Source: Ischnura elegans (Eukaryota > Arthropoda > Insecta > Odonata > Coenagrionidae). From it: a DNA stretch of 64,000 nucleotides. This document shows, in pieces, positions 1 through 10,870 of this stretch. The notes under the pieces were generated by a model. It was not told the origin of the DNA. It was given only the letters and a program-made list of their open reading frames with translations, and made no database searches. The position numbers and the translations under genes are program-made. Location: NCBI RefSeq assembly GCF_921293095.1, contig NC_060251.1, positions 59,413,585 to 59,477,584 on the forward strand. The letters run 5' to 3'. Position 1 is the first letter of the stretch, and each line of letters begins with the position of its first letter.

Positions 1-6
1 AAATCT

Positions 7-294
7 CTAGCAGCAGAAAAAAAAACATTTGTTGGTATATCTGAACAATTTGGGGTCCTTAATGCATTCAGCACAGAGCACGTCCATTGACGTGCGCTGC
101 CGATCAGGCCGGGAGCCTACTTCTCCACCTTTGTACGTATCTAATACCCACTCCAGAGTCTTCCAATAGTGTGTATGGCCTTCAGCAGGCTTCACTCTTT
201 CATACGGTGTGCACCATTCGTAAATAGCAGTAGCTGAACGGATGTCATGGGTCGGAAACCTCCCTCTATTTTTTGCCCATATTTTGCACTCCAT
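7..294 (-). CDS. Unrecognised 95-residue ORF inside the pyrophosphatase gene
   Basis: Open frame on the same strand as the pyrophosphatase, downstream of its exon 4, so inside the unfinished intron 4. The peptide has well-mixed composition (EWCTPYERVKPAEGHTHYWK in the middle, several Cys) and is not pyrophosphatase. It could be an exon of a nested gene, a transposon fragment or chance. No convincing splice acceptor precedes it. Function not assigned. Confidence 0.2.
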   Translation of the reverse strand: MECKIWAKNRGRFPTHDIRSATAIYEWCTPYERVKPAEGHTHYWKTLEWVLDTYKGGEVGSRPDRQRTSMDVLCAECIKDPKLFRYTNKCFFFCC

Positions 295-1316
295 GCAAGT
301 GTATGTAATTATTTTTTATCAATATTTATGAATAAGATATTTATGATGTTGTAGATTATATGTAACATTTTATCTTTGCCTTTGTTTTCATTTTTTTCAT
401 GCCAAATTATGATAAATACACATTTTTTTACCCAAAAATTTCTATTGTATATTAACTGTTTTTTTACTTTGTCTTGCTTATTCTACAGGTGGAATTTAAA
501 GAAAATTATACGAGGGATAGCTCACCATTTTTTCAGCCCCGTAAATATTAATTTTTTATTGCTGCCTATGTTAACATATTCGGATAATTTATTTTTCTAC
601 AAACATTCTCTCATCGAGACCTCAGGGAAAGAAAAAATCCTCTGCAGTAAATTTTCATTCCAACTTTGTGTAAATAGTATATTTTTTATCTTAATCGGTT
701 GATTGCCTTCATATTTATAGTGATGCACGTAAAAAATCCAAAAAAGTTAATAAATATAGAAGTAGGTTTTGCATCAAAAGAATTATACATAATGAAGATT
801 TATTATGCTTTGTTGTTTTAGAAAAATTTACTAGCTAAGAGTATTCTTTACCATGACCTCAGTGTGTCATGCCGGCACATTTTATAGTAGTATAAGCATA
901 AACCATACCATCAAATACCATAATGATTTGATTCAACACATAGTACATATTTTGTACATTTTAAATATTGTGCGTACTGAATATATTGTGGTACATGTGC
1001 ACATCTTATAAGGACTTTGAACAAATTACTCCTGAATCGTACTGAGCCATATGTATATTTTATGTGAATAACGTGGATGGAAATGTAAAAGATTGTATCT
1101 CGCATTTCATTTGTTTCCTTCGACTAATTCCGAATCCTCTGGTTAAATTTTGTGGAAAAGTTTTAAATAGTTGTAAATTAATGTTACAGCCATGGAAACC
1201 AATTTATTCTCATAAATAACGAAACCATATTTAATCGTTAGTTCAGTATAAATTACGCTCGCCAAAATAATGGATGCTTGAGACCAGAAAGAGTTGTGAT
1301 ATTTTATAAAACTCAC

Positions 1317-1403
1317 GCGATATCCAATTTCCAAGACATCAATGGGGTCATTGTCTCCCTTGCAGCCAGTAGATTCATCTAAGATCTCTGGATTCTCCCA
1401 TGT
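1317..1403 (-). CDS. Pyrophosphatase exon 4
   Basis: 87 bp, exactly 29 codons, residues 137-165. Reads TWENPEIL...[17 protein letters not shown], with the metal-binding Asp cluster. Acceptor TTACAG before 1403, donor GTGAGT after 1317. The following exon, expected to begin with a VAKRGE-like sequence, is not found between 1 and 1316, so it lies beyond the left edge. Confidence 0.94.
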
Positions 1404-3958
1404 CTGTAATGATATAATAAAAGAAAATAATATTAACTCTTTTGCCCAAATAAAAAATCCACATGCACTAACTTTAGTTATGTGTATTAATATTTATCTT
1501 AGCTCCATGTTCACTGTTGGTAACAATAAGCAACATATATTAGTTCACTGGGATTGGATGAAGGCTGTTCTGAGGCAAAACAATGAATGATACACAACTT
1601 GAACTAAAAACGTTAATTAGGAGAAAAAAATTCCAAGGTCACAAAAATTTCATTCAAAATTGTATAATTGTTTTTAATGTATTACAACCACCTAGAAGTA
1701 ATATATTTGTTTTTAATGCATTTCAATGAATACAAAAATGATACACCAAAACATCGTAGCAACAACAGTTTTCGCACAAATTGCACACATAAATTAATAA
1801 AATGCATTATAGGAAGTTTATAATTTATCCAATGCATAAAAGTTTTTCATATTTTTGGTAAACTCTTATAGACAAACATGCCTACCATGGCAAATTCAAA
1901 GTTAAAATTGATTAACGAAATTAACAATAGGCTCCACACACTATGCACGCAGAAGATTTCTGACGGTGGGTTTAAGGCAATGAGAAGACATCATGAGTGG
2001 GCATCTTTTGGTCTGACAGGAGCAGTAGAAACACACTGATGACCTTGTGAGGTAGCTTATTTCAACAATAAAACCACTTATGAGTATTCAAACAACATTT
2101 ACCCAGCGATTCATACTATTCCACATAGCCCATATGCCCTCAGCCCCCTCAAATATAAAATACTAACAACAACGATGACAGATACATTATACACAAGACA
2201 GATGACATTGAGTAAGCACTAGCGAGAAACTGAGCAGTTCTGTTCACTCAGACTGATCTAAATGATTTTTTCCATGATCCGGATCTGAATAAGGATGAAG
2301 GAAATCTTAACACCTGGGTAAATACCATGAGAAAAACATTTATTTCCACCTCGCAAGCCAGTTACATTTTTACCAAAAAAGGAGCTTGGAATCATATAAT
2401 ATTTTTTCTCTGAAGGACTTCTCAGGGTTGAGCAGTGATGTACACGGTTTGAAGGATCAGATCTATAATTTGTACATGCCAGGTGACTGCCCAATCGATT
2501 TGTCTAAGAGAGTCCTGAAGGAAATTCCACTGCATACGTATGCTCTGATACCAGTCGGTCATTTGAGCACAAAATGGAAACATGACAACATAAAAGGTGC
2601 TTCTGGTTATGCATGGGCAATGGGATGATTTATTGTTACTTCAAAGTGCTGGGAATGCTTTTAGTGGAGCAATAAGTAATTCTTACCCTATTTCACCTCT
2701 GAATGCATGAGCTTATGGAAATGGACCTTTAAGAGGCAATCCAGGGGTATGGTTTGATAAAACCTAGGATTTAAATGTGCTACTGAATGTTTGTTACCTC
2801 AATCCCAGAATGCATCTTTTTCTGTGTGCATATTTCAACATAATGTTTCAAACATGTTCAAAACAGTACGACTCGTTTACCATGTAGGTACTAATTAGAT
2901 ACATATTAAGCAATCAGTATTTTGAAGTATTAGGACTTGCAGCGAATATGTGGGTGATTTTCGAATTTAGGCGGCAGAAGTACATGAAAAACGCCTAATT
3001 ATTCTCCCGAAAAGGCCTTTTCATTGTTTATAGTATTAAAACAAGGACTGTTTCACCTCTTCCATCGGACCTACTTGTACTTCTTCCTCAGAATCAACAG
3101 ACTTTCCACTGGATTCGGCCTCCTAATATTTCACAGTCTTAATTTATTTAGATCATCTATGCCCGTTTCATGGCAGAAATAAATAATACGAGGGTTAACC
3201 CTGAAGTTGTATTATGCATAAGGAAAAAATAAACAAGCCTATTACGACGCCCCACGACTTGGAGAATAAATGAAACTCTTCAGGCAAACGCCTTAGATAT
3301 TATTCTAACTATGCCACTTAGTGAAAACACCGCTGAACTTCACCACACCGTTTGACAATAAAATTGCCAAGCCATTGACAAGAACATCGCATACCTGCGG
3401 AAAGGCACCGTAATTCCAAATGTAGCCATGATGAGGGAAGCAATTCGCGACAAAACGAAGTTTTCCCTTCTTGACATCTTGTTTAATTGGATTCAGAGGT
3501 TCCTTTAAGCAGATCTGGAAACATAAAGGCAGTAAGAGTAAGTTACAGCCACCATATGTTCTCTTCAGAGACGGACTTGAAAGTAGCCGGTTACCTCCAT
3601 CTTCGCATTAGTCCAACGAGGAACTTCAACCACCATGTTAAACACACCTTTAGCTGGATCACTCAATAGGGGAATGTCATGAAGGGGTGATACAGGACCT
3701 GCATCATTCCCTGCAAGGAAACCGCTATGTCATACCCTGGTACGTACTAATTTGAAATAAATAATGCCCTACAATCAGCTACTTACTGAAATACACTCGG
3801 TAGTCAAGAGAATTAGGCGCACCTCGCTCAACGGTGGAAAACATACTTAATGACTTTGAAAATGGAGCACAAGAAGACAAATACGGCCTCTTGATGTGCC
3901 CACCAAAGAGTTTGAGCGAACGCGACACGAGAAGAGAGCGTGTAACAGAGACGATCAT
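1317..3958 (-). CDS. Inorganic pyrophosphatase (PPA / Nurf-38 family), 5' part of a spliced gene
   Basis: Soluble family I pyrophosphatase, which hydrolyses PPi to two phosphates with Mg2+ and so drives biosynthetic reactions; the insect orthologue is also known as a NURF chromatin-remodelling subunit. Four exons join in frame: 3958-3787, 3710-3595, 3514-3395 and 1403-1317, giving 165 residues. Introns are 76, 80 and 1991 bp, all GT...AG. Signature residues are visible: VVEVPRW and NAKME (substrate-side Glu, Lys, Glu), KLRFV (Arg), WNYGAFPQ (Tyr) and GDNDPIDV, which holds the three clustered metal-binding aspartates. The rest of the enzyme (about 120 residues, including the later Asp/Lys/Tyr active-site residues) must lie left of position 1. 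No frameshift or stop is present, so I take it as a live gene. The family call is firm; whether it is a single-copy orthologue cannot be seen here. Known: family fold and role. Inferred: activity. Confidence 0.95.
1404..3394 (-). other. Intron 3 of the pyrophosphatase gene
   Basis: 1991-bp intron defined by the donor after 3395 and the acceptor before 1403. Contains short ORFs on both strands (for example 2258-2494 minus and 2386-2628 plus) that resemble nothing I know. No element termini recognised. Confidence 0.8.
3395..3514 (-). CDS. Pyrophosphatase exon 3
   Basis: 120 bp, exactly 40 codons, residues 97-136. Contains [16 protein letters not shown] and [15 protein letters not shown], both nearly invariant in animal and yeast pyrophosphatases. 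Acceptor TTCCAG, donor GTATGC. Confidence 0.94.
3595..3710 (-). CDS. Pyrophosphatase exon 2
   Basis: 116 bp, phase 1 at its start and phase 0 at its end, residues 58-96. Contains SPLHDIPL and [13 protein letters not shown], the conserved block that supplies Glu, Lys and Glu to the active site. Acceptor TTGCAG before 3710, donor GTAACC after 3595. Confidence 0.93.
3787..3958 (-). CDS. Pyrophosphatase exon 1 with two candidate start codons
   Basis: Codes residues 1-57 plus one base of codon 58, ending at a consensus GTAAGT donor. The upstream ATG (3958-3956) opens 38 residues rich in Ser, Arg and Lys with no acidic residue, then Met again at 3844-3842, followed by [17 protein letters not shown], the usual start of the enzyme core. 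The first 38 residues have the composition of a mitochondrial targeting sequence. Both ATGs have a purine at -3. The frame stays open further upstream to 4051, but that part contains several Asp and Glu and is probably 5' UTR. Two products, mitochondrial and cytosolic/nuclear, from one exon are plausible but inferred. Confidence 0.85.
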
Positions 3959-4051
3959 ACCGCCATCTATATCCGAAAACAAAAGCCTAACGTGATGCAA
4001 TACGAATTCCAAGAAATCGCGGAAGTTGTGAAATCCCCGATAATCAATCAC

Positions 4052-4582
4052 GTCGTAAAATCAAGCTTTCCTGAAAGAATGGCCGTACTGAATGAACACA
4101 AATTAATCACAATGATAAAATAATTCCAAATAATAATGAATCACAAATTCATATACCTAGAGAAATGGCTTTTTCCAAGAAAGGGACAGTTATCGCGCGG
4201 AATATACTATGTTCCACAAGGGGTACTATCATGGAAAATTCTTCCATGGTACTGTTTTAAAAGGCGAATAGATATTATAAGAATTTAAAAAATTTTGTAA
4301 GGATAAATTTTAATATTTTGAAGCTTCTATATTTTTTGGCTATCGAGATCGCGTTTCTCAAGCCAAAGAATCTATATTTGTTGCATAAAATAATTTCTTT
4401 AGCTTTTATCAGACATCTGCGGAGGAATTAAAGCTAAACTTTTATCAGTATTCTTGACATAGGAGATAGCTTTTTCCAGGGTGTGTTCATTAATATCGAT
4501 CGTACAATACGGTATTTTGATTTTACCACATTACTCTCAATTAGTGATCATTTGTTACCTAAATTTCTCACACTAGCCGGAA
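4052..4582. other. Upstream region of the pyrophosphatase gene; no gene seen
   Basis: Should contain the pyrophosphatase promoter and the rest of the 5' UTR, but I see no clear TATA box or initiator that I could defend. Ends where the inverted-terminus element begins at 4583. Confidence 0.4.
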
Positions 4583-4672
4583 CCCACACAGCACAAAGTG
4601 AATAATATGCACATAATATTCAAATATTATGCGAATATTATGCCACCACAATGGTATAAAACGTGCATAATA

Positions 4673-4960
4673 TGTACATAATATGTGCATATAAATGGTA
4701 TAATGTCCTCATAAATTGCGATATATGCGCATAATATGCGGAATATATGCACTGATGGAATGGCATAATATTTGCATATATACGGAATATATGCACCTTT
4801 TATGTACATAAAAGGTGCATATAAATGGTATAATGTCCTCATATATTCCGTATATATGCAAATATTATGCCATTCCATCAGTGCATATATTCCGCATATT
4901 ATGCGCATATATCGCAATTTATGAGGACATTATACCATTTATATGCACATATTATGTACA
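4673..4960. repeat. Perfect 120-bp inverted repeat with 48-bp spacer
   Basis: Arm 4673-4792 is identical, base by base by eye, to the reverse complement of 4841-4960. The spacer 4793-4840 begins with its own palindrome, TGCACCTTTTATGTACATAAAAGGTGCA (4792-4819), and ends with a copy of the GGTATAATGTCCTC stretch that also lies in the arms. Such a sequence could form a long hairpin. ORFs crossing it on either strand are products of the repeat. Confidence 0.9.
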
Positions 4961-4977
4961 TTTTATGCACAATTTAT

Positions 4978-5340
4978 ACCGTTGATGTGGCTATAATATG
5001 CACATATTATACCCATATATATGCTCCTTTTATGTACATATTATGCACGATTTATACCATTGATGTGGCTATATATATGCGCATATTATACCCATATATA
5101 CCATTTATATGCACCTTTTATGTACATATTATGCAAAATTTATACCATGGATGTGGCCTAAAATATATGCGCATATTATGCCCATATATACCATTTCTAT
5201 GCTCCTTTTATGTACATTTTATGCATGATTTATTCCATTGATGTGGGCTGCCATATAGTTGCATATTATGCACATATATACCATATCTACGTACCTTTTA
5301 TGCACATTTTATACCGTTGATGTGTGATAATATGCAGTTA
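4978..5340. repeat. Minisatellite, about 4-5 units of 78-90 bp
   Basis: Units begin with ACC(G/A)TTGATGTGG-like sequence near 4978, 5056, 5144, 5233 and 5313, followed by CATATTATGC/CCATATATACC motifs. Units are diverged in sequence and length. The 124-residue ORF across it is an artefact of the periodicity. Confidence 0.85.
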
Positions 5341-6311
5341 CATTATATTCGAAAATTACATAAATAAAAAGTGATTTCTGGAAACGAGGAGAAATTTAAT
5401 AAATCATTCATCTAGAGACACCATAGGTACATTGCACTAAAACAGGGCACAATCCTCCTACCTTCAGCGTTGTATCACAAATTTTCAAACATTCAGTTAG
5501 GAGTCCTATATCATCGCAAATTTGGTTGAAATAACATGTAAATGACATCTAAAGGCAAACATTCACCCTTCCATAATCGTTACTCATGAAATTGAGATTA
5601 AAAAGCACAAAGTATGTCACACGAATTCACAATCACAACACTCGCGATGATTCCTTCCATGACATCCGCATGGTTGAACATCTACGGTCTTTTCTTAACG
5701 AATGTATTATAAATGGTCCAAAATGTGATTCCAAACCACTAAAAGGTCTTCTAATCGCATAATTGTCTATGACTTATAGAGTTGTGGCGAGCAATCACGC
5801 TAACGATGTAAGCAAGCCGTTCTTGAAAATACACTCAGAAACAATAAAGATCATATTGTCACTAATAATCACAAATTAAAATAATTATATGCATATATCA
5901 TCAAGTATGTGATATCTTCAGGGCGAAAGTGCAGCTCACAACCTGGATCAGTACCTAAGTGCCAAAACTTCGTCTTTCCTTGGAATAGCCTTCCTTCACT
6001 TTTCAAGCTGGGACTCTGACTGAAAAAGTACCGTCATAATATATACATTTAGGTAATTAAAAACTGGGAATAACTCTCAAAATTAGGAGCGTAATAATTT
6101 CAGATTTGCTTGCAAACCCTATGACAAACGACAACGACTCACGTGTACTTACTTTGATTTTAAATAAAGTCCTGTTCTTCATACCATGAAGTTTATTATT
6201 CCTTATCGTATATGCGTTACCAGAATAGTACTGTGACATAAAATAGCTCCGTAAACCCATCTTTTCCTCATTAATCTTAGATTTTTCAATTTACGTTCAA
6301 TTCACCCAACT
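5341..6311. other. Middle part of the 4.6-7.4 kb element; no gene seen
   Basis: AT-rich, non-repetitive. Short ORFs only (67 residues at 6057-6260, minus), none recognisable. Confidence 0.5.
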
Positions 6312-6412
6312 ACGGCAATATGGCTACGGCAACAACTAACAACACTAACAATGACTAACAACTGCTAACAATGCTAACAACGACGCAACGGCAATATGGC
6401 TACCAAGCTGAC
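6312..6412. repeat. CTAACAA-type short tandem repeat flanked by a direct repeat
   Basis: Several imperfect copies of CTAACAAC/CTAACAAT between two copies of ACGGCAATATGGCTAC (starting near 6313 and 6389). Looks like local slippage duplication. Confidence 0.7.
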
Positions 6413-6573
6413 TACCTCGCCAGACCGGAGTATGCCGGTGTGGAAAATAAAACAATAATAATAATTGCGGAGTATTCTGCGAACGAAATTGTTAGTGATA
6501 TATTAAAACATAATTTTTCACATTTTTTTTATACAGAGGATGTATGATCATCGATTTTTACGGATACAATCAG

Positions 6574-7411
6574 TTTACGACGGCATAATATTTAAATATT
6601 ATGTGCATATTATTCGAATTTTATGAACAAGATCGACGGAATATTATTTGCATTTTATACGTATCCATTTATGCAACTTTTATACTGAAAAGAATTTTGA
6701 GTTTGCTGGGTGGCCGTTAATTAATGATTCTTATAAGAATCATAATTAACGATGAAATGTTACTAACAACGAAATAATATACATATTATGTCAATATTAT
6801 TAATAGTTTACGGCAGCATAATATTTAAATATTATGTGCATATTATTCGCATATTATGTGCATAATCGACGGAATATTATTTGCATATTATGCCTATCCA
6901 TTTATGCAACTTTTATACTGAATAATTTTGAGTTTGCTGGGTGGCCGTTAATTAATGATTCTTATAAGAATCATAATTAATGATAAAATGTTACTAACAA
7001 CGAAATAATATGCATATAATGTCAATATTATTAATAGTTTACGGCGGCATAATATTTAAATATAATGTGCATATTATTCGCATATTATGTGCATAATCGA
7101 CGGAATATTATTTACATATTATGCCTATCCATTTATGCAACTTTTATACTGAATAGGATTTTTGAGTTTGCTGGGTGGCTGCTGATTTATGATTCTTATA
7201 TGAATCATAATTAACGATGAAATGTTACTAACAATGTAATAATATACATATTATGTCAATATTATAGTAATAGTTTACGGCGGCATAATATTTAAATATT
7301 ATGTGCATAATATTCGCATATTATGTGCATAATCGACGGAATATTATTTGCATATTATACCTATCCATTTATGCAACTTTTATACGGTATAAATTTTGAG
7401 TGTGCTGTGTG
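6574..7411. repeat. Tandem array, about 3.6 units of 231-236 bp
   Basis: Units start with TTTACGRCGGCATAATATTT at 6574, 6807, 7038 and 7274. Each complete unit carries the perfect 20-bp palindrome ATGATTCTTATAAGAATCAT or a close variant and ends in GAGTTTGCTGGGTGGC. The last unit is cut short and ends in the variant GAGTGTGCTGTGTGGG, which forms the right terminus of the element. Confidence 0.9.
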
Positions 7412-7413
7412 GG

Positions 7414-8851
7414 AAGAAGTAGGTTTAGCTCCAAGTTCATCGCTTTCCATCTTGTGTCCAAGTATACCTCAAAAACGGGGCAATATATAACTAAAATCGA
7501 AAACTTGTTCATAAGATTATGATATCTAAACGTTATATAATCCCTGTCCTATGTAATAAAAATTCACTATTTGCCATAACTGTTACGAAAGAGCTACCTT
7601 TTCCATCAAAACACAACCTCGTTGGTCGGAGTTGTGATGCCTATTTTTGCTAAAATTTTACAGAGAATGAATTACCATTAAAAAACCAAATTTCCGTCTA
7701 CGGCCCTGTGATAACCAAACTTTGTAGCTAAACAATTTTCTCATCTAGAGATTGCAACTATTTTCACGGTCAGGTTTCGGCTAATGCTAACCAGACATAA
7801 CAAAACGATCCCTAAATGAGTAAAATATTGAAAAACCATCCCTAAAGGGTTTATCAACGCTTAACTTCGTCTAAGCACTGGCTACCAACCTGGCGAAACG
7901 CACTGTAGGCATCGATATAATTGTGTGTACAACGGAGAGCGTTACATTGACTCGCGTAGATTACGAGGAATAGATCGTACACTTGACCCTAGCGCCCATG
8001 AGCTCATCCCTTCTTATTCACTACATTTTAAATTTTGATAAATTTACAACTAAATGAGTTCTCCATGCGTTTATATTAGGAAAAAACTTTTTGAGACCGT
8101 TTTATTTTCGGTGGGTAAATATTTTGTACGTACACGCTCCATAGGCTGTCTGCACCTTATCTTAAATGACTCATTCCATTTCCTGAAAGACAACTACGAT
8201 TCATTCACTAGGCTGAGAACGACTTTGTTATCAAATTATCTTTTGATCATTGTATTTTTGTAACGCATGATTCAGATATTTGATTAGAAATGAAAATTTG
8301 AGCCCGCTAATAAAACTATACTATAATAACGACAATTTTTAACGCCTCACTTCTGCGCACAACGGTTTCTGGAATAAAAAGGAAACATGTTTCACGTAAT
8401 TCATAGAGAATTCAAGAAACTACTACTACTACTAGTAAGTATGCCACGAAGCCGTTGGTAGGCACGCATACAAATTTTACGCACGATGTGGCGGTTAGCG
8501 CTAGTGTATTGATAAACAAAGCAAATAAAAGCAACCATGCACGGATAACTAGATACGATTTCAAATGCAAAGATGACGATGGAGCTATGAAATTATAGAT
8601 GGTGGTGAATGAATTTTTATAGACGGGAGACTTTTTTCAAATGTGGAAGAAGCCGAATATTCTCGGCGTTTGGAAAAGAGGGATTGAAGAAGAAATCCAT
8701 TAGTGCTTTGGTCTACTGGAATCAATGCACTTTTACGAATTTGGGGCCATAATTGGTGCAATCAGAGTATTTAATTTAGTTATCATAAGGTTAATGATAA
8801 GGGCAGCGTTGTCATGAAATTATATTCAGGGCATTAGAAAATCCGTTTTGG
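7414..8851. other. Unassigned AT-rich DNA
   Basis: No gene, RNA or element recognised. A short (CTA)n run lies near 8426-8440. The 69-residue ORF at 8054-8263 has no visible domain. Confidence 0.5.
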
Positions 8852-9553
8852 CCCACACCGAAAAAAAGTTAAGTTAGAAATATCAAATTCTGATGAAATT
8901 CATCGAAATTTCCGGTTCGCATAGAGCAATGAATATTTTGGTAAAATGCACCAAACCGATTTGATAAATATAATTAAAATGGCCGCAGCAGTTTGATAAA
9001 AAATTGTGCGAAATCCGTGGCTAGTCCCGGTATACTTAAATAAATGATAAAAAATTGCTGATTGTAAGATCAAAAGGATAATAAAACCGACGTAGTATGC
9101 GCATATGAAAGATTTTCCACCCAGAAAAACATTGTCCTGATTGATAATCATAAAATTATGAGTTTAACGTAAGTTTCCGCAAAAGAAATACAAAAAATAA
9201 GAGGAAAAAATAAGCCTTCATGTCGCAAAACGGTTAGTAAATTCTATCAAACAAACAATGTAGTTTTATAATTTCTACCAAACAAGAAAGCACGTTAGTA
9301 AATTTAATCATCACTTCGATGAAAGTTTAAAAGCTCCAGTGCGAATCGGATTTATGCAGTTATTTTTACTTAACTCTTTCGCACAATTTACCAATCTATA
9401 AAATGTAGAAATTCTGGATAAAATTAATCAAGAACGTTTGATAAAATATATCAAGTGCTTTATTATTTCCATTGAAGTTTAAGTGTATTAAACAAAACTA
9501 CTCCCTATCACACCTGTTTGACAGTTATTAACACATCTTTTTTCCCGTGCAGA
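8850..9553. mobile_element. Possible MITE rich in TTTGATAAA motifs
   Basis: The left end CACACCGAAAAAAAGTTAAG (about 8854) faces a right end whose reverse complement reads TGCACGGGAAAAAAGATGTG (about 9550), a weak inverted match. The interior repeats TTTGATAAA and its complement many times near 8958, 8990, 9436 and elsewhere, a pattern seen in insect MITEs. No target duplication identified; weak call. Confidence 0.3.
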
Positions 9554-10214
9554 AAGAGGCTTTAAATCCCGAAAGCCTACAAAGACTTCGCCCTGACAAT
9601 AAGATCGTTCGTTTAAATTTAAAACATCTTCGCAATTACAATTACGAAAATTTTAAAATATGTTTCCACTATATTTTTGGCAAATTATAACACAATTCTC
9701 AAGCAGCTAGTTACAAGCACAATTTGACTGCCAAAATGAGCTTACTAAAACTTAATAAGGGGACATTTCTGAAAGCTTTGTTGTACAAAGACCTAATACG
9801 CTAAAAGGGCATCCTTGAAGCATGAATACAAACTCCAAAATGATTTCAAAGCTTTAGGTTGACACAACTTGGCAAGTAAACTGACAGAAGCCTAGCACAG
9901 TACTAAGAAATTTCCATAATAATTAAGACAATTATAACATAATTTACTAGTATCGAGTCACTTCTGCAACTTTACTCTCAGGGTAATCTAAGTACACTGC
10001 AAAGACATGTACTGAAATTTTCTCGGGATTCACTAAAATATTTTACATACATCGCGTCGGGAGAAGCTGCCAGGGTGAACCTAACCCCATTGGAAGCCCG
10101 AGAAGATTTCATTGCAATGGCGTAACGAGGGATGGGTACTGACCTCCTCCCCCGGAATTTAAAAACACAATTAGTCTCACCATTTAAGAAATCAAAATAT
10201 TGAACAATTAGTAC

Positions 10215-10870
10215 AAAATATTTCTTTGAAAAATGAAATTTTGTTTCGACTGTGACCGGTGTTAAAATTAATTTAAACCCTCTATTATGTAGCCTGTTTT
10301 TCAAAAATTCTCCCCCGGACTACCCTGGTTTCGGACCCCCCCAGTCCCCGAACGAAATTCATTGCCACTGTTTTATTGCATTAATTCACGGGGGGGGGGG
10401 GGGGAGGAACAATTTTTCCTGCTGCTAAAGCGTAACGAGATCGAATGTTCAAAAAAACCAATCTGAAGACCCGTCAAGCTAAAACTATATCCTTGAAGTA
10501 CGTACCTAAGGAAACTAAACGTGAATTGCATTAAACCATGAATTTACAAAAGATTTCTTTGAATAATGAAGTTTTTTTCTATAATGAAAAGAGTTAAATT
10601 AGTTTAAAACCCTCAACTTAGTACCCTGTTTTTAAAAAATTTTCCCTCGGAGCCCCCTGGTTTTAAACCCCCTCCTCCACCTCCCCGAACGAAATTTCCG
10701 GCATTGTCACTGTTTCATTGCATTGATTCACCGGGAAAACACCAAATATTTCCTGCTCAAACGTAATGGGTTCGAAAGTACAAAAATACCAATCTGAAGA
10801 CCTATCAAACTAAAACCGTATCCTTGAAGCATGTACCTGAGGAAACTAAACGTGAGTTGCATCAAATCGC
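10215..10870. repeat. Tandem duplication, two units of about 330 bp
   Basis: Unit A about 10215-10540 and unit B about 10546-10870. Shared landmarks are TTTCTTTGAA, CCCCGAACGAAATT, CCAATCTGAAGACC, TATCCTTGAAG and GGAAACTAAACGTGA, each offset by about 331-333 bp. The units are clearly diverged. A stray CATCCTTGAAGCATG near 9811 may be a third, eroded copy. Unit A holds a run of 15 G at 10390-10404. Confidence 0.85.

Larger units (their letters stand above)
4583..7413. mobile_element. Non-autonomous element with 12-bp inverted termini and minisatellite arms
   Basis: CCCACACAGCAC at 4583-4594 is the exact reverse complement of GTGCTGTGTGGG at 7402-7413. Between them, an AT-rich array sits at each end (4640-5340 and 6574-7411) and about 1.2 kb of non-repetitive AT-rich DNA in the middle. 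The two arrays share inverted similarity, for example GGTATAAAACGTGCATAATA near 4651 against AGTATAAAAGTTGCATAAAT on the opposite strand of each right-hand unit. No protein is encoded. I see no convincing target duplication, so class is open: a hAT- or Helentron-like non-autonomous element are possibilities. The boundaries are inferred from the termini. Confidence 0.55.

Noticed and set aside
2258..2628. Overlapping ORFs on both strands in pyrophosphatase intron 3
   Set aside because: No motif, not part of the pyrophosphatase reading frame, opposite-strand overlap typical of chance.
3896..4123. 75-residue plus-strand ORF
   Set aside because: Antisense of the pyrophosphatase first exon and 5' UTR.
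4867..5241. 124-residue ORF on plus and 96-residue ORF on minus (4627-4917)
   Set aside because: Both are translations of the palindrome and minisatellite; the peptides are periodic in HLYAPFMYI-like units and have no independent support.
10390..10404. Run of 15 G as a G-quadruplex or regulatory site
   Set aside because: A single homopolymer in a repeat unit; length is prone to sequencing error and no companion G-tracts are close enough to argue for function.
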